64,000 nucleotides of DNA from Segetibacter sp. 3557_3 (GCF_004354985.1 NZ_SMSK01000011.1:154652-218651), one strand, 5' to 3'. Shown: positions 1 through 9,217, numbered from the stretch's first letter. Made by a program: numbers and translations. Notes: a model not told the origin generated them from the letters alone.

Positions 1-2
1 TT

Positions 3-1181
3 TCTTCAAATGAATCAGTAAGGTCTGAAAAGAAAAAAATTATTGTCCTGGGTAGCGGCCCAAACCGCATCGGCCAGGGTATTGAGTTTGATTATTGTTG
101 TGTTCACGGCCTGCTTGCCATAAAGGAGTGTGGATATGAGGCGATAATGATCAACTGTAATCCTGAAACCGTCAGCACCGACTTTGATATTGCCGATAAG
201 CTTTACTTTGAACCCGTATACTGGGAACACCTTTGGGAGATTATCGAGTTTGAGAAACCTGAAGGTGTAATCGTACAGCTTGGTGGACAAACTGCACTGA
301 AACTTGCAAAAAAGCTGACTGAAAAGGGGATTAAGATCATCGGTACCTCTTTTGACGATATGGACATCGCAGAAGATCGCGGCCGCTTTAGTGATCGCCT
401 TAAAGAACTGGAAATTCCCTACCCGCAATACGGAACCGCGCATACCGCCGACGAAGCCATCGAAGTTGCCAACCAGGTTGGTTATCCCGTGCTCGTCAGG
501 CCAAGTTATGTATTGGGTGGGCAAAGAATGCGGATCGTGATTAATGACGATGAGGTAGAAACAGCTGTTATTAGCCTGCTTAAACACCTGCCAGGCAATA
601 CTGTTTTGATCGACCACTTCCTGGATCGTTGCCAGGAAGCTGAGGTAGATGCCATTTTCGACGGCGAAGACTTTCACGTTATGGGTGTGATGGAGCATAT
701 TGAGCCCGCTGGTATCCACAGCGGCGATAGTAATGCCGTGCTGCCTGCCTTTAACCTGACCCCATTGGTGATTACAACCATGGAATACTATTCTGAAAAG
801 ATTGCCCGGGCACTAAATATTCGCGGCTTAATCAACATACAATTTGCAATCAAAGACGGTAAGGTTTTTGTGATCGAAGCAAACCCAAGAGCCTCACGTA
901 CAACTCCCTTTATTGCAAAAGCTTACCAGATACCTTACCTGAATATTGCCACCAAGGTTATGTTAGGTGCTGCCAAACTTCGCGACTTTAAATTCGAGAA
1001 GAAACTTGAAGGTTTCGCCATCAAAGAACCGGTGTTTAGCTTCGACAAATTCCCCGGCGTAAGTAAGGAACTCGGGCCTGAAATGAAAAGTACCGGTGAA
1101 GCCATCCGCTTTATCAAAGATCTGAGAGATCCTTATTTCCGGATGCTTTACAAGGAACGCAGCATGCACCTTAGCCGCTAA
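3..1181 (+). CDS. carB: Carbamoyl-phosphate synthase large subunit, C-terminal part (partial at window start)
   Basis: The open frame runs in from the window edge and ends at a TAA at 1179-1181, giving about 392 residues. It is the second ATP-grasp half of CarB, which uses ATP and carbamate to make carbamoyl phosphate for arginine and pyrimidines. Visible marks are the start of the second synthetase domain (VLGSGPNRIGQGIEFDY, about residues 15-31 of the fragment), PETVSTDFD, a GGQTALKLA loop and the metal-binding EANPRASR. The protein stops at SMHLSR, just after the ATP-grasp domain, so the roughly 130-residue MGS-like allosteric domain of E. coli CarB is absent. From memory, Bacteroidota CarB proteins of about 940-950 residues end this way. 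No frameshift is visible near the stop. Identification is secure; the upstream part is outside the window. Confidence 0.96.
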   Translation, partial: SSNESVRSEKKKIIVLGSGPNRIGQGIEFDYCCVHGLLAIKECGYEAIMINCNPETVSTDFDIADKLYFEPVYWEHLWEIIEFEKPEGVIVQLGGQTALKLAKKLTEKGIKIIGTSFDDMDIAEDRGRFSDRLKELEIPYPQYGTAHTADEAIEVANQVGYPVLVRPSYVLGGQRMRIVINDDEVETAVISLLKHLPGNTVLIDHFLDRCQEAEVDAIFDGEDFHVMGVMEHIEPAGIHSGDSNAVLPAFNLTPLVITTMEYYSEKIARALNIRGLINIQFAIKDGKVFVIEANPRASRTTPFIAKAYQIPYLNIATKVMLGAAKLRDFKFEKKLEGFAIKEPVFSFDKFPGVSKELGPEMKSTGEAIRFIKDLRDPYFRMLYKERSMHLSR

Positions 1182-1443
1182 GTAGTAAGGTTTTGTTGGC
1201 GTACAGGTTATGTATTATCATTATAAGTTCCTATTTTTCTAAGGCATGCTCCTAAGACATGCCAGCTTATGCACCAACATCAGTGTCGCCCCTTAATGCA
1301 AATTATGCACGGGCGATTTCGTTTGCGTACGTTAGCTCAGTTCTTTTTAAAGCTGCTGAGTCCGGGTGGGCAATGCTCCTTTGCTGCTTCCCTTGCTGTT
1401 CAACATCGATTATTTGTTTTGCTGATTGCAATTGCAACCATCC

Positions 1444-3534
1444 ATGGCGTATAAACCCCCATACGTATGGAAGCAATTACCACTGCTAAGGGTACTTTTA
1501 CCCTTGACACTGGGTATAATCCTCCAGTTCTATTATCCGCTTCAAATTTATTTTCTTTATGTTGCCGCAGGTGTGCTCTTTGCCGCAAACATCCTCTTTT
1601 ACCTGCTTCCCGCTTACCTCAGATTTTCTTTCCGCTGGCTACAGGGCCTCTTTCTGCAGTTGGTTTTCCTGGTTGCAGGCGGCATCCTGGTGCACCACCA
1701 GGATGTACGCAATCACCCCATGTGGGTTGGGAACCATTACGAACAGGGGAATGCTTTGCTGGTCCGGCTAAACGAGCCGCTGGTTTCTAAACCGCGTACA
1801 TATAAGGCGAATTGTAGCATTATAGCTGTCCGGCACAAAACACATTGGAAAGCTGTAAAAGGGAACCTACTTGTTTACCTTAGGAAAGAACACAGCATCC
1901 CTGGTCTCGGGTACGGATCAAATCTGGTGTTGACGAAACAACCCGGGCCAGTCGCGAACTCCGGCAACCCTGGTGCTTTTGACTACCAGCAATATTGCGC
2001 CTTTCAGGGCATTTTTCACCAGGTGTTTCTCAATTCCGGGGAATACAGCATCACCTCCATCGTATCTCCACATCCATTCCGGCAATGGTTGTTCCATATG
2101 AGAGATGCCGTAATTGCTGTAATACGGAAATATGTTCCGGGAGAGCGGGAGCAAGGCGTTGCCGAGGCTTTATTGATTGGCTACCGCGACGATCTTGACA
2201 AAGGTCTGCTCCAGGTTTACAGCAACACCGGGGTGGTACACATTATTGCGATCTCAGGTCTGCACCTGGGATTGATATATGCAATAATGGTCTGGCTCTT
2301 TCGCCCATTTAACCGGTTAAAGGGGGTCAAGTGGATCAAACCAGCAGTCATCATAGCTGTGCTTTGGACATTTAGCCTGCTTGCAGGTGCTTCGCCTTCT
2401 ATCTTAAGAGCAGCAATCATGTTTACCGGCATAGTCATTGGCAACGTAATCAACCGAAGGTCATCTACCTATAATGCCTTGATTGTATCTGCCGTGCTTA
2501 TGCTATGTTACAATCCGTATGTACTTTGGGATGTGGGCTTCCAATTGTCCTATGCTGCCGTGTTAAGTATTCTTGTGTTTAATCAATCGATTTACAATTG
2601 GCTGTATTTCCCCAACAAATTACTGGATACCGTTTGGAAGCTTAATGCAGTTACGATTTCGGCGCAGGTCTTAACATTCCCGGTTGTCCTGTTTTATTTC
2701 CAGCAGTTCCCTGTGTATTGTCTTATTACAAATTTTGTTGCAGTTCCCTTATCCGGGTGGATCTTATTCGGCGAACTGGCATTATTGATCTCGACGAAGC
2801 TTTTGCCTGCAGTAGCTCCCTGCTTGGGCGATACCTGTGGTGGCATGTTGACCTTTTTAAACGGTTTCGTTGAACGCATGGATGCACTTCCGTTTGCGGT
2901 ATGGGCTCCACTTAAGCTGAACGTGGCGCAATGCATGTTGATGATGCTTTGTTTTGCTACGGCGGCGTACGCAATCATGCGAAAGAACAGGAGCAGCATA
3001 GTTGTTTCGCTGGTAGCTGCACTGTTATGTATTGCCCTGCGTTCAAAAGATATCGTCCTTCACCAAAACCAGCAAAAGCTGATTGTCTACAACATTCCGC
3101 ATCATACAGGAGTCGACTTCATCATGGGTCGGTCTTACTGGAGTTTTGTCGACTCCACCATGGCTGCAGATCCATTCTTATGGCGCTTTCATCTAAAGCC
3201 ATCAAGGGTACTCCACCGGGTGTTTCCCAAAACCGAACTACAGGGCTTGAGTACACTATACCCGTTTTTTATGTTCGGGAGTAAAAGAATACTAGTGGTC
3301 GATCAATCCTTTCATTTTACCTTCCCATCAAAGTTGGATGTAGACCTGATCATATTGGCAAAAAACCCGCGGGTACAAATACCGGAACTTCTGGAGCATT
3401 TCAATTGCAGGCAATTTGTGTCAGATGGCTCTAATAGCTTGTGGAAAATCAATCGATGGAAAAGAGACTGCGACCGCCTACATTTGCGCCACCATTCTAC
3501 ACCTGAAAAAGGTGCTTTTGTTTGGATGTTGTAG
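1444..3534 (+). CDS. comEC: ComEC/Rec2-family DNA-uptake channel protein
   Basis: A 696-residue membrane protein with start ATG 1444 (MAYKPPYVWKQLPLL); an in-frame TTG at 1426 is possible but less likely. An N-terminal pair of membrane segments (about residues 14-70) is followed by a soluble domain of the ComEC_N type and then the Competence domain with many helices. Its hallmark is around residues 270-285 (HIIAISGLHLGLIYAI). ComEC carries single-stranded DNA across the inner membrane during natural transformation. The C-terminal region from about residue 540 looks like a reduced beta-lactamase-like domain, and I see no HxHxDH metal motif there, so nuclease activity is doubtful. It lies between carB and purH, both on the same strand; comF is also present at 19115. 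No comEA is in the window. Confidence 0.92.
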   Translation: MAYKPPYVWKQLPLLRVLLPLTLGIILQFYYPLQIYFLYVAAGVLFAANILFYLLPAYLRFSFRWLQGLFLQLVFLVAGGILVHHQDVRNHPMWVGNHYEQGNALLVRLNEPLVSKPRTYKANCSIIAVRHKTHWKAVKGNLLVYLRKEHSIPGLGYGSNLVLTKQPGPVANSGNPGAFDYQQYCAFQGIFHQVFLNSGEYSITSIVSPHPFRQWLFHMRDAVIAVIRKYVPGEREQGVAEALLIGYRDDLDKGLLQVYSNTGVVHIIAISGLHLGLIYAIMVWLFRPFNRLKGVKWIKPAVIIAVLWTFSLLAGASPSILRAAIMFTGIVIGNVINRRSSTYNALIVSAVLMLCYNPYVLWDVGFQLSYAAVLSILVFNQSIYNWLYFPNKLLDTVWKLNAVTISAQVLTFPVVLFYFQQFPVYCLITNFVAVPLSGWILFGELALLISTKLLPAVAPCLGDTCGGMLTFLNGFVERMDALPFAVWAPLKLNVAQCMLMMLCFATAAYAIMRKNRSSIVVSLVAALLCIALRSKDIVLHQNQQKLIVYNIPHHTGVDFIMGRSYWSFVDSTMAADPFLWRFHLKPSRVLHRVFPKTELQGLSTLYPFFMFGSKRILVVDQSFHFTFPSKLDVDLIILAKNPRVQIPELLEHFNCRQFVSDGSNSLWKINRWKRDCDRLHLRHHSTPEKGAFVWML

Positions 3535-3604
3535 CACCGTCGAGTTTTTATTTTAATGCGCAACATTCCCCGATTGCATGCTGCTCAATCGTCAACTAAT
3601 ATAA

Positions 3605-5140
3605 ATGAACAAGAAAATCAAGTCCGCACTCATCTCCGTTTTCTACAAAGATGGTATGGATACTATCGCCCGCCAACTGCATGGGTTAGGGGTCACCCTG
3701 TATTCAACAGGCGGAACCGAGAAATTTATCAGGGACCTCGGTATCCCGTGCATACCGGTGGAAAGCCTTACTACCTATCCTTCTATTCTGGGTGGCCGGG
3801 TAAAAACCCTGCACCCCGTGGTGTTTGGTGGTATCCTCGGCAGGAGGGCGGTTGAACAGGATGTAAAGGAAATGCAGGAGTATAACATACCCGAGATTGA
3901 CCTGGTGATTGTAGACCTTTACCCTTTTGAAGAAACACTATCACAATTTGGCAAGGCAGCTGCGGATGATACATCAGCCCAGGCAGCAATTATCGAAAAA
4001 ATAGATATTGGTGGTCCTTCTATGATAAGGGCTGCAGCCAAAAATTTTAGCGACCTGTTGGTGGTTGCGGCAAAAGAAGATTACGCCAGGCTCGAACAGT
4101 TACTTACGGAACAATCCGGTGAAACAAGCCTCGAGCAACGCCGTGCTTTTGCAGCCAAAGCCTTCGAGGTGGTGATGCATTACGACATTGCCATAAACAA
4201 CTACTTCAATCCGGATACAGCGCTCCAAACCATAAACACCCAAACAAAACATGGCCTTCGCTACGGCGAAAACCCGCACCAGCAGGCAGTGTTTTATGGC
4301 AACCTTCATAAGGTATTCACCCAGTTGCACGGTAAGGAAATTTCTTACAATAACCTGGTAGACATAGACGCTGCTATCCAGTTAATCAGGGAGTTCAACG
4401 AAACAACTTTTGCCATAATCAAACACACCAATGTTTGCGGTATTGCAAGCCGCTCTACCATTCATGAAGCCTGGAACGTAGCGCTGGCCGGCGACCCGGA
4501 AAGTGCTTTTGGTGGGGTGCTGGTATGCAATGGCTCAATCGACAGAAACACAGCGGAAGCGATCAGCGAGATATTCTTTGAAGTATTAATTGCACAGCAC
4601 TTCGATCCCGATGCATTTGAAATATTGAAGCGTAAGAAAAACCGAATCCTTCTTACCGCTCATCCACACCTGCTTGAACCTACCAAACAAGTTAAGTCGG
4701 TAGCGAATGGCTACCTTACACAGGATAATGATGAAGGCAATTTTGGCGAGTGGAAGGAAGTTGGCGGTAGGGAAACAACCGAAAGCGAAAGAGAAGATTT
4801 GTTATTTGCCAACCTTGTGAGCAAGCATCTAAAAAGTAATGCAATAGCCTTGGTTAAAAACAAACAACTCGTGGGCAAAGGCTGCGGGCAAACAAGCAGA
4901 ATAGATGCTTTACGCCAGTCATTGGACAAGGCAAGGCAGTTTAATTTTGATCTCAATGGCGCTGTGCTTGCCTCAGATGCATTTTTTCCTTTTGCCGATT
5001 GTGTACAGATAGCTCATGCCGAGGGAATTCACGCCTTTATTCAACCGGGTGGATCTATACGGGATAAGGACAGCATAGATTATTGTGTTGAACATAAGCT
5101 CGCTATGGTATTTACCGGGTTGAGACATTTCAAGCACTAG
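3605..5140 (+). CDS. purH: Bifunctional AICAR transformylase / IMP cyclohydrolase
   Basis: 511 residues, the usual PurH length, starting at ATG 3605. It performs the last two steps of purine synthesis: formylation of AICAR using 10-formyl-THF, then ring closure to IMP. The N-terminal MGS-fold cyclohydrolase domain (about 1-190) shows STGGT, a GGRVKTLHP loop and VDLYPFEET. The transformylase domain shows RYGENPHQQA, the IKHTNVCG motif containing the catalytic Lys-His pair, and PGGSIRD near the end. It follows comEC after a 70-bp gap on the same strand. A hairpin terminator at 5291 closes the unit. Confidence 0.98.
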   Translation: MNKKIKSALISVFYKDGMDTIARQLHGLGVTLYSTGGTEKFIRDLGIPCIPVESLTTYPSILGGRVKTLHPVVFGGILGRRAVEQDVKEMQEYNIPEIDLVIVDLYPFEETLSQFGKAAADDTSAQAAIIEKIDIGGPSMIRAAAKNFSDLLVVAAKEDYARLEQLLTEQSGETSLEQRRAFAAKAFEVVMHYDIAINNYFNPDTALQTINTQTKHGLRYGENPHQQAVFYGNLHKVFTQLHGKEISYNNLVDIDAAIQLIREFNETTFAIIKHTNVCGIASRSTIHEAWNVALAGDPESAFGGVLVCNGSIDRNTAEAISEIFFEVLIAQHFDPDAFEILKRKKNRILLTAHPHLLEPTKQVKSVANGYLTQDNDEGNFGEWKEVGGRETTESEREDLLFANLVSKHLKSNAIALVKNKQLVGKGCGQTSRIDALRQSLDKARQFNFDLNGAVLASDAFFPFADCVQIAHAEGIHAFIQPGGSIRDKDSIDYCVEHKLAMVFTGLRHFKH

Positions 5141-5204
5141 GTTACTATTGCCTTTGTTAATCATGATCAACGGCTTACCCTAATGTGCTCAAGAGAGTTA
5201 ATAC

Positions 5205-5225
5205 GGTACAAGTGAGTGACACAAC
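5205..5225 (+). repeat. Dispersed 21-bp repeat, form I, copy 1
   Basis: A 21-bp element beginning GGTACAAG, with core TGAGTGACAC and ending AAC. A perfect reverse-complement copy lies at 8135-8155. It sits in the gap between purH and the convergent deacetylase-like gene, upstream of the purH terminator, so it would be in the purH 3' untranslated region. A related form (four substitutions in the core) occurs three more times in the window. Function unknown. Confidence 0.75.
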
Positions 5226-5290
5226 CGGAGCCACATCTTCTTTCTACTGCTGGTTCCAAAAAACTTTCTATAACAAAATACAAATGATGA

Positions 5291-5320
5291 ACAGCTGCTT
5301 TTAACGGGCAGCTGTTTTCG
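5291..5320 (+). terminator. Rho-independent terminator after purH
   Basis: Perfect 8-bp stem (ACAGCTGC at 5291-5298 with GCAGCTGT at 5308-5315), 9-nt loop, followed by a T-rich tract (TTTCGTTTT). It lies 150 bp downstream of purH. Confidence 0.75.
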
Positions 5321-5342
5321 TTTTACTAACATTATCCTGGAC

Positions 5343-6656
5343 TCACGCATTTTTTTCGAAGTGGCTGATAAAGAATTCTTCATACATCTGCGACCATCCT
5401 GCAAACAACTTCTGATCGCCGAGTAAGTGATTATGGCAAATGGTGATCAGGTGTCCGGCAACAGACTTTGTTACATTGTAGTAATGCTCAAGTTCGTTTC
5501 TGGTTTCCGCTAGCGAATAACGCTGCTCGAAGTACGCGTTCGCATCCATCCAGCAGAAAGGAAAAAGCTTTAATGTAGTGGGTTGGTTTTGTTCAAGATC
5601 ATACCAATAAAATGGCAGGCAGTACGATGCCCTGAAGCCATTGATGCTTCCGTACCCCATCGAATAATCACTCGTTAAACCTTGATTAATCAAGCAGCGA
5701 TAGGTTTGTGGCATACTCAGCCGGATGTAATGCTGGCGGCTCGATGTAACCGGCCTCCCGGTCATGTTGTTAAGAACGTTCTTTTCTTGTGAAAGCAATC
5801 CGGAACGATCCCCGCTTTGCCACGATGGATGTATACCGATATCGTTTTGTTCGGCCAGTTTTTGAATTAGCTTTTTTAAAGACCGGCAACCTGGAGGAAT
5901 GTTCTTGTCGTAGCCTTGTTGCGATTTCGCAAGTAAGGCGAAGTAGTGTGGTTTAAGTGTGTAGCGTTCGTGGAGCTGATCAAGCCATCCGAAGAGATCA
6001 AACGGATCCTGCTTTAAGCCCCTTAAAACACCAACCTGTTCGCTTATTTGGCCGAGATCCATCAGGAGTAGGGATCGAAGAAAGGCTCCCACGTTTTTTT
6101 GTATTCCCTTGCATTTGTACCGCCAGGCTATATCAATGTCGTAAGTGGGTGTAAAGCAAAAGGGCCTGGTATCAAAAACCAGTGAAGGGAAATGCTCGGT
6201 TAGTAACTGCCTAAGTTCCCTCAGCCATATGTTTACCAAAGGCTGACCAAGAAAGCCGCTCCTGTAAGCAAGGCTGTTTTCGTGTGCAAACCGTCCGTAA
6301 CAATCTTTCTGATGCGGGAGGTATTCTTCGTAACGACTCAATAAATAAAATGCTGCAGCAAAGAGGTCAAACGGAATGGCTCCGTCTCCTGTTTTGAAAA
6401 ACGCAGGGTGGCCACGCCACTCAAAAACATCAGGTGTTTGTTGCCGGATGCCGGTTTCGTAAAGCAAAACTGCCGGAACGATTTGCATCACTCCGGCAGT
6501 TGCTTCACCTTCACCATAATAAAGGCGTGCCCCTTTGTATTTAATAAATGCTTCCAGGTCGCTTGTTAAGGCGTATTCCAGTCCAACTCCTGGTAATAGT
6601 GTATCAACGATATAGGCCAACCTAGGGCTGTTTAAGGGCGCATAGATCAGCAGCAT
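5343..6656 (-). CDS. Polysaccharide deacetylase-like protein (DUF7033-type N-terminus)
   Basis: 437 residues from ATG 6656. The C-terminal half resembles the NodB/polysaccharide-deacetylase fold: TYDIDIAW at 171-178 matches the metal-binding TxDxD motif 1 and GIHPSW at 274-279 matches the HxxS/T-W motif 2. The N-terminal 150 residues, with FDLFAAAFYLLSRYEEY, look like the domain that precedes this fold in Bacteroidota homologs. Such proteins are predicted to act on cell-surface glycans, but the substrate is unknown. No signal peptide or membrane segment is obvious. Its start lies 6 bp downstream of the lutB-like stop on the same strand, so the two are probably co-transcribed. The family is fairly certain, the activity is not. 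Confidence 0.8.
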   Translation of the reverse strand: MLLIYAPLNSPRLAYIVDTLLPGVGLEYALTSDLEAFIKYKGARLYYGEGEATAGVMQIVPAVLLYETGIRQQTPDVFEWRGHPAFFKTGDGAIPFDLFAAAFYLLSRYEEYLPHQKDCYGRFAHENSLAYRSGFLGQPLVNIWLRELRQLLTEHFPSLVFDTRPFCFTPTYDIDIAWRYKCKGIQKNVGAFLRSLLLMDLGQISEQVGVLRGLKQDPFDLFGWLDQLHERYTLKPHYFALLAKSQQGYDKNIPPGCRSLKKLIQKLAEQNDIGIHPSWQSGDRSGLLSQEKNVLNNMTGRPVTSSRQHYIRLSMPQTYRCLINQGLTSDYSMGYGSINGFRASYCLPFYWYDLEQNQPTTLKLFPFCWMDANAYFEQRYSLAETRNELEHYYNVTKSVAGHLITICHNHLLGDQKLFAGWSQMYEEFFISHFEKNA

Positions 6657-6662
6657 GTTCGT

Positions 6663-8042
6663 TTATGGTTTGGGAAAACGTTCTGCCCACATTTCATTAA
6701 ACGTTTTCTTGCTAAAGTTAAGATCATGCCTATGGGTTGTCCATGCCGTAAACACCTTATTAATCATCCAGTTTTTCAGGCCCCCGTTGCCCATGTTCAT
6801 CATTTTGCGATTTAGGCTTGCTTTCTTCCATACCTTCCAGGCAATGCGCTCACTCATGGGGCTCAGGCCAAATTCAACAGCCTCATGCCGGTTTTCGAGT
6901 AACAACTCGTGAATGTTAATACGAACCGGGCATACTTCGGTGCAGTTGCCGCAAAGCGAGGAAGCATTCGAAAGGTGCTTGTATTCCTCCATCTCGCGCA
7001 TATGCGGGGTCACCACCATGCCAATCGGCCCGCTGTAAGTAGTTTCGAACGTATGACCGCCAATGTTTTTGTAAACCGGACAAGCATTCAGGCATGCACC
7101 GCAACGAATACAATATAGCGCTTCTCTTGTTTTTGGGTTTTTCAACAGGTTGGTGCGGCCATTATCCAGCAGGATCACATACATCTCATCAGGTCCATCT
7201 GTTTCTCCTGGCTGCCTTGGGCCGGTTATAATCGAATTATATACCGTAACCTTTTGCCCTGTTCCAAACGTTGCAAGCAGTGGCCAAAAAAGGGCAAGGT
7301 CGGTCAGCGAAGGAATAACTTTTTCGATGCCTACGATGGCAATATGGGTTTTTGGAAAGGCGCAGCTTAACCTGCCATTACCTTCGTTTTCGGTAAGTGC
7401 AATCCCTCCAATATCAGCGATGATAAAATTCGCCCCGGTTACGCCAACTTCAGCTTCTACATACTTTTTCCGGAGCTTCTCCCGGGCAACCAGCGTTAGT
7501 TGTTCAGGGGTTAAATTGGGTCGGGTTCCAAGTTTTTCAGCAAATAGTTTTGCAACGTCTTCCTTGCTTTTGTGCATTGCCGGGGTAACAATATGGTAAG
7601 GTGGTTCTCCATCCAGCTGCTGAATGTATTCGCCAAGGTCCGTCTCAACGCTTTCGATCCCGTTTTTTTCAAGAAATTCGTTCAGGTGAATTTCCTCAGT
7701 AACCATACTCTTACTCTTGACCAGCGTTTTACAATTCTTTTCTTTGCAGATCCGCTCAATCTCCTGCAAAGCCTGTTCGCTGTTTTCTGCCCAAATCACT
7801 TTTGCCCCCCGTCGGGTAATCTGCAATTCAAATTCAAGGAGGTGCTGATCAAGGGTTTCAATCGCACGCCACTTAATGTTTTTAGCTCTTTCACGAACCA
7901 TCAAAACATCAGGAAACTGTTGTTTTCCCAGTGGTACCGATGCATTATACTTACTAATGTTGAAGTTGATCTTCCGCCTGTGTTCAAGGTCGCCTGCTTT
8001 AACCGTGCTTTTTGCTTTAAAAGATGCTGCAGTTTCATTCAT
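6663..8042 (-). CDS. lutB: LutB-type iron-sulfur cluster-binding oxidoreductase subunit
   Basis: 459 residues from ATG 8042. The LUD domain covers about residues 65-300 (KSMVTEEIHLNEFLE at 111-125, TGANFIIADIGGIALTENEG at 202-221). A ferredoxin-like dicluster domain follows, with Cys 311, 314, 317, 321 and Cys 364, 367, 371 in CxxCxxCxxxCP and CxxCxxxCP spacing. In Bacillus LutABC this subunit joins L-lactate oxidation to pyruvate. Here no lutA lies nearby, and the lutC-like gene is 41 kb away at 48980. The deacetylase-like gene starts 6 bp downstream, so an operon is likely. The family call is secure; lactate as substrate is inferred from homology only. Confidence 0.88.
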   Translation of the reverse strand: MNETAASFKAKSTVKAGDLEHRRKINFNISKYNASVPLGKQQFPDVLMVRERAKNIKWRAIETLDQHLLEFELQITRRGAKVIWAENSEQALQEIERICKEKNCKTLVKSKSMVTEEIHLNEFLEKNGIESVETDLGEYIQQLDGEPPYHIVTPAMHKSKEDVAKLFAEKLGTRPNLTPEQLTLVAREKLRKKYVEAEVGVTGANFIIADIGGIALTENEGNGRLSCAFPKTHIAIVGIEKVIPSLTDLALFWPLLATFGTGQKVTVYNSIITGPRQPGETDGPDEMYVILLDNGRTNLLKNPKTREALYCIRCGACLNACPVYKNIGGHTFETTYSGPIGMVVTPHMREMEEYKHLSNASSLCGNCTEVCPVRINIHELLLENRHEAVEFGLSPMSERIAWKVWKKASLNRKMMNMGNGGLKNWMINKVFTAWTTHRHDLNFSKKTFNEMWAERFPKP

Positions 8043-8134
8043 TTTTCCAATCTTTTTCTTTTTACAAATCTGGGGTCAACAGTAGAACAAAGGATAATTT
8101 TTATGTACTTAGCATTGGTACATGGCCGGGCATC

Positions 8135-8155
8135 GTTGTGTCACTCACTTGTACC
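8135..8155 (-). repeat. Dispersed 21-bp repeat, form I, copy 2 (inverted relative to copy 1)
   Basis: Exact reverse complement of the element at 5205-5225 (21 of 21). It lies between the lutB-like start and the DUF3109 stop. Together the two copies bracket the deacetylase-like and lutB-like genes as a 2.9-kb segment with inverted ends. On the minus strand it is followed by CGATGCCC, a continuation partly shared by the copy at 46352. Confidence 0.75.
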
Positions 8156-8205
8156 CCTGTGCTTTATTGGGCAATGTGCCCGAACGCCCATGAGCACAAG
8201 CCCGA

Positions 8206-8796
8206 CTATTTAACTTTGGTATCGTTCATGTGTTTAGCCGTTGCTTCAAGGATAGCGTAGAATTCTTCACCATATTTTCGGGTTATGGCTTCTTTAAGGA
8301 AAACGTAGGTTGGCACCTTTAACTTCTTACCCAATTTACATGCGGCGGCACAAAGATCTTCCCGTGGTTCGTAGTTTACGAATTCTGTTTTGCCATCCCT
8401 GCTCTTTTTAAGCCTGATGGGGAACAAATGGCAGCTGATTGGTTTTTTCCAGTCGAGTTTGCCATCATTATAAGCTGCTTCTATACCACACTTAACGATC
8501 CCCGACGCATCGCGATACCCGTATGCACACATTTGTCCTTTTATCGTTGGTGTTACCCAGCCAAATTCCTGGTCGTATACGTATTTGCCCTGCCTTTCCA
8601 CCTCTCGTCTACCTTCATCACTAAGATATGGTGCAATTACCGCATAATGTTCTATCAATTCATTTAGCTCTTTAACCTCCAGGGGTGCGCCGGCATCCCC
8701 GTCTTCGCAGCAGCCGCCTTTACACTTGTTGAGGTCGCAAACAAATTGAGCCTCGATCACGTCGTCACTTATCAGTTTATTGTCAATGGCTATCAT
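8206..8796 (-). CDS. DUF3109 family cysteine-rich protein
   Basis: 196 residues from ATG 8796. Cysteine-rich motifs typical of the DUF3109 family are present: CDLNKCKGGCC near residues 19-29, a single Cys in CAYGYRD, CGIEAAY, ISCHLFPIRL and CAAACKLGKKL. The cysteine pattern suggests metal or iron-sulfur binding, but no function is established as far as I know. No signal peptide. It is on the same strand as the lutB-like gene, with a 163-bp gap that holds a 21-bp repeat and probably the lutB promoter. Confidence 0.88.
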   Translation of the reverse strand: MIAIDNKLISDDVIEAQFVCDLNKCKGGCCEDGDAGAPLEVKELNELIEHYAVIAPYLSDEGRREVERQGKYVYDQEFGWVTPTIKGQMCAYGYRDASGIVKCGIEAAYNDGKLDWKKPISCHLFPIRLKKSRDGKTEFVNYEPREDLCAAACKLGKKLKVPTYVFLKEAITRKYGEEFYAILEATAKHMNDTKVK

Positions 8797-9217
8797 AAAT
8801 CACAAAAAGCCCGGAGGCCTGATTAGAAAGCGAAGGTAATTCTTAATTCAGCAGAACCGGTAGGCAAGCCACGAACTTTGCGACATTTACCACAACGATT
8901 ACAACGTTGTTTGTTTGGGATTGTTTTATCTGAAAACAACAGATTTCTCACGCAATATTGTTGTGCCCTGGCACTAACTTGTTAATGCCTTATGCTCCCG
9001 GGGTTTGTAATGTAAGGGCCCGGGAGCTTTAGTTACGCGACGCACGACCACTATGGATTGGTTGACGAAAACGGCCAACTTTTTAGAAGAAGGAATGCAT
9101 GTTTTTTGCAAGATTAAGTAATCGGTAGCTGGCCGGTTCCGGACTTTCTGAGTTGTACAGGAGATTACTTGCGTTACTAACATTCACCCATGATAAAAGC
9201 CGGGATATGGTTACTCA
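8797..9217. other. 421-bp intergenic region between the DUF3109 gene and gldD
   Basis: No convincing gene. It should contain the minus-strand promoter of the DUF3109 gene near 8800-8900. The only clear structure is a perfect 9-bp inverted repeat (GCTCCCGGG at 8994-9002 with CCCGGGAGC at 9019-9027, 16-nt loop). It could end the gldD transcript, but it lacks a good T-run on either strand. Confidence 0.5.

Noticed and set aside
15..719. Minus-strand open frame of 234 codons opposite carB
   Set aside because: It lies entirely antisense to the conserved carB frame and has no recognisable domain; antisense openness follows from the codon pattern of carB.
1243..1263. 6-bp hairpin (GGCATG/CATGCC) after carB
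   Set aside because: Short arms and no T-run; not a convincing terminator.
9035..9050. GCGACGCAC near 9036 as a sixth copy of the form II repeat
   Set aside because: Only about 8 bases agree and the rest does not align.
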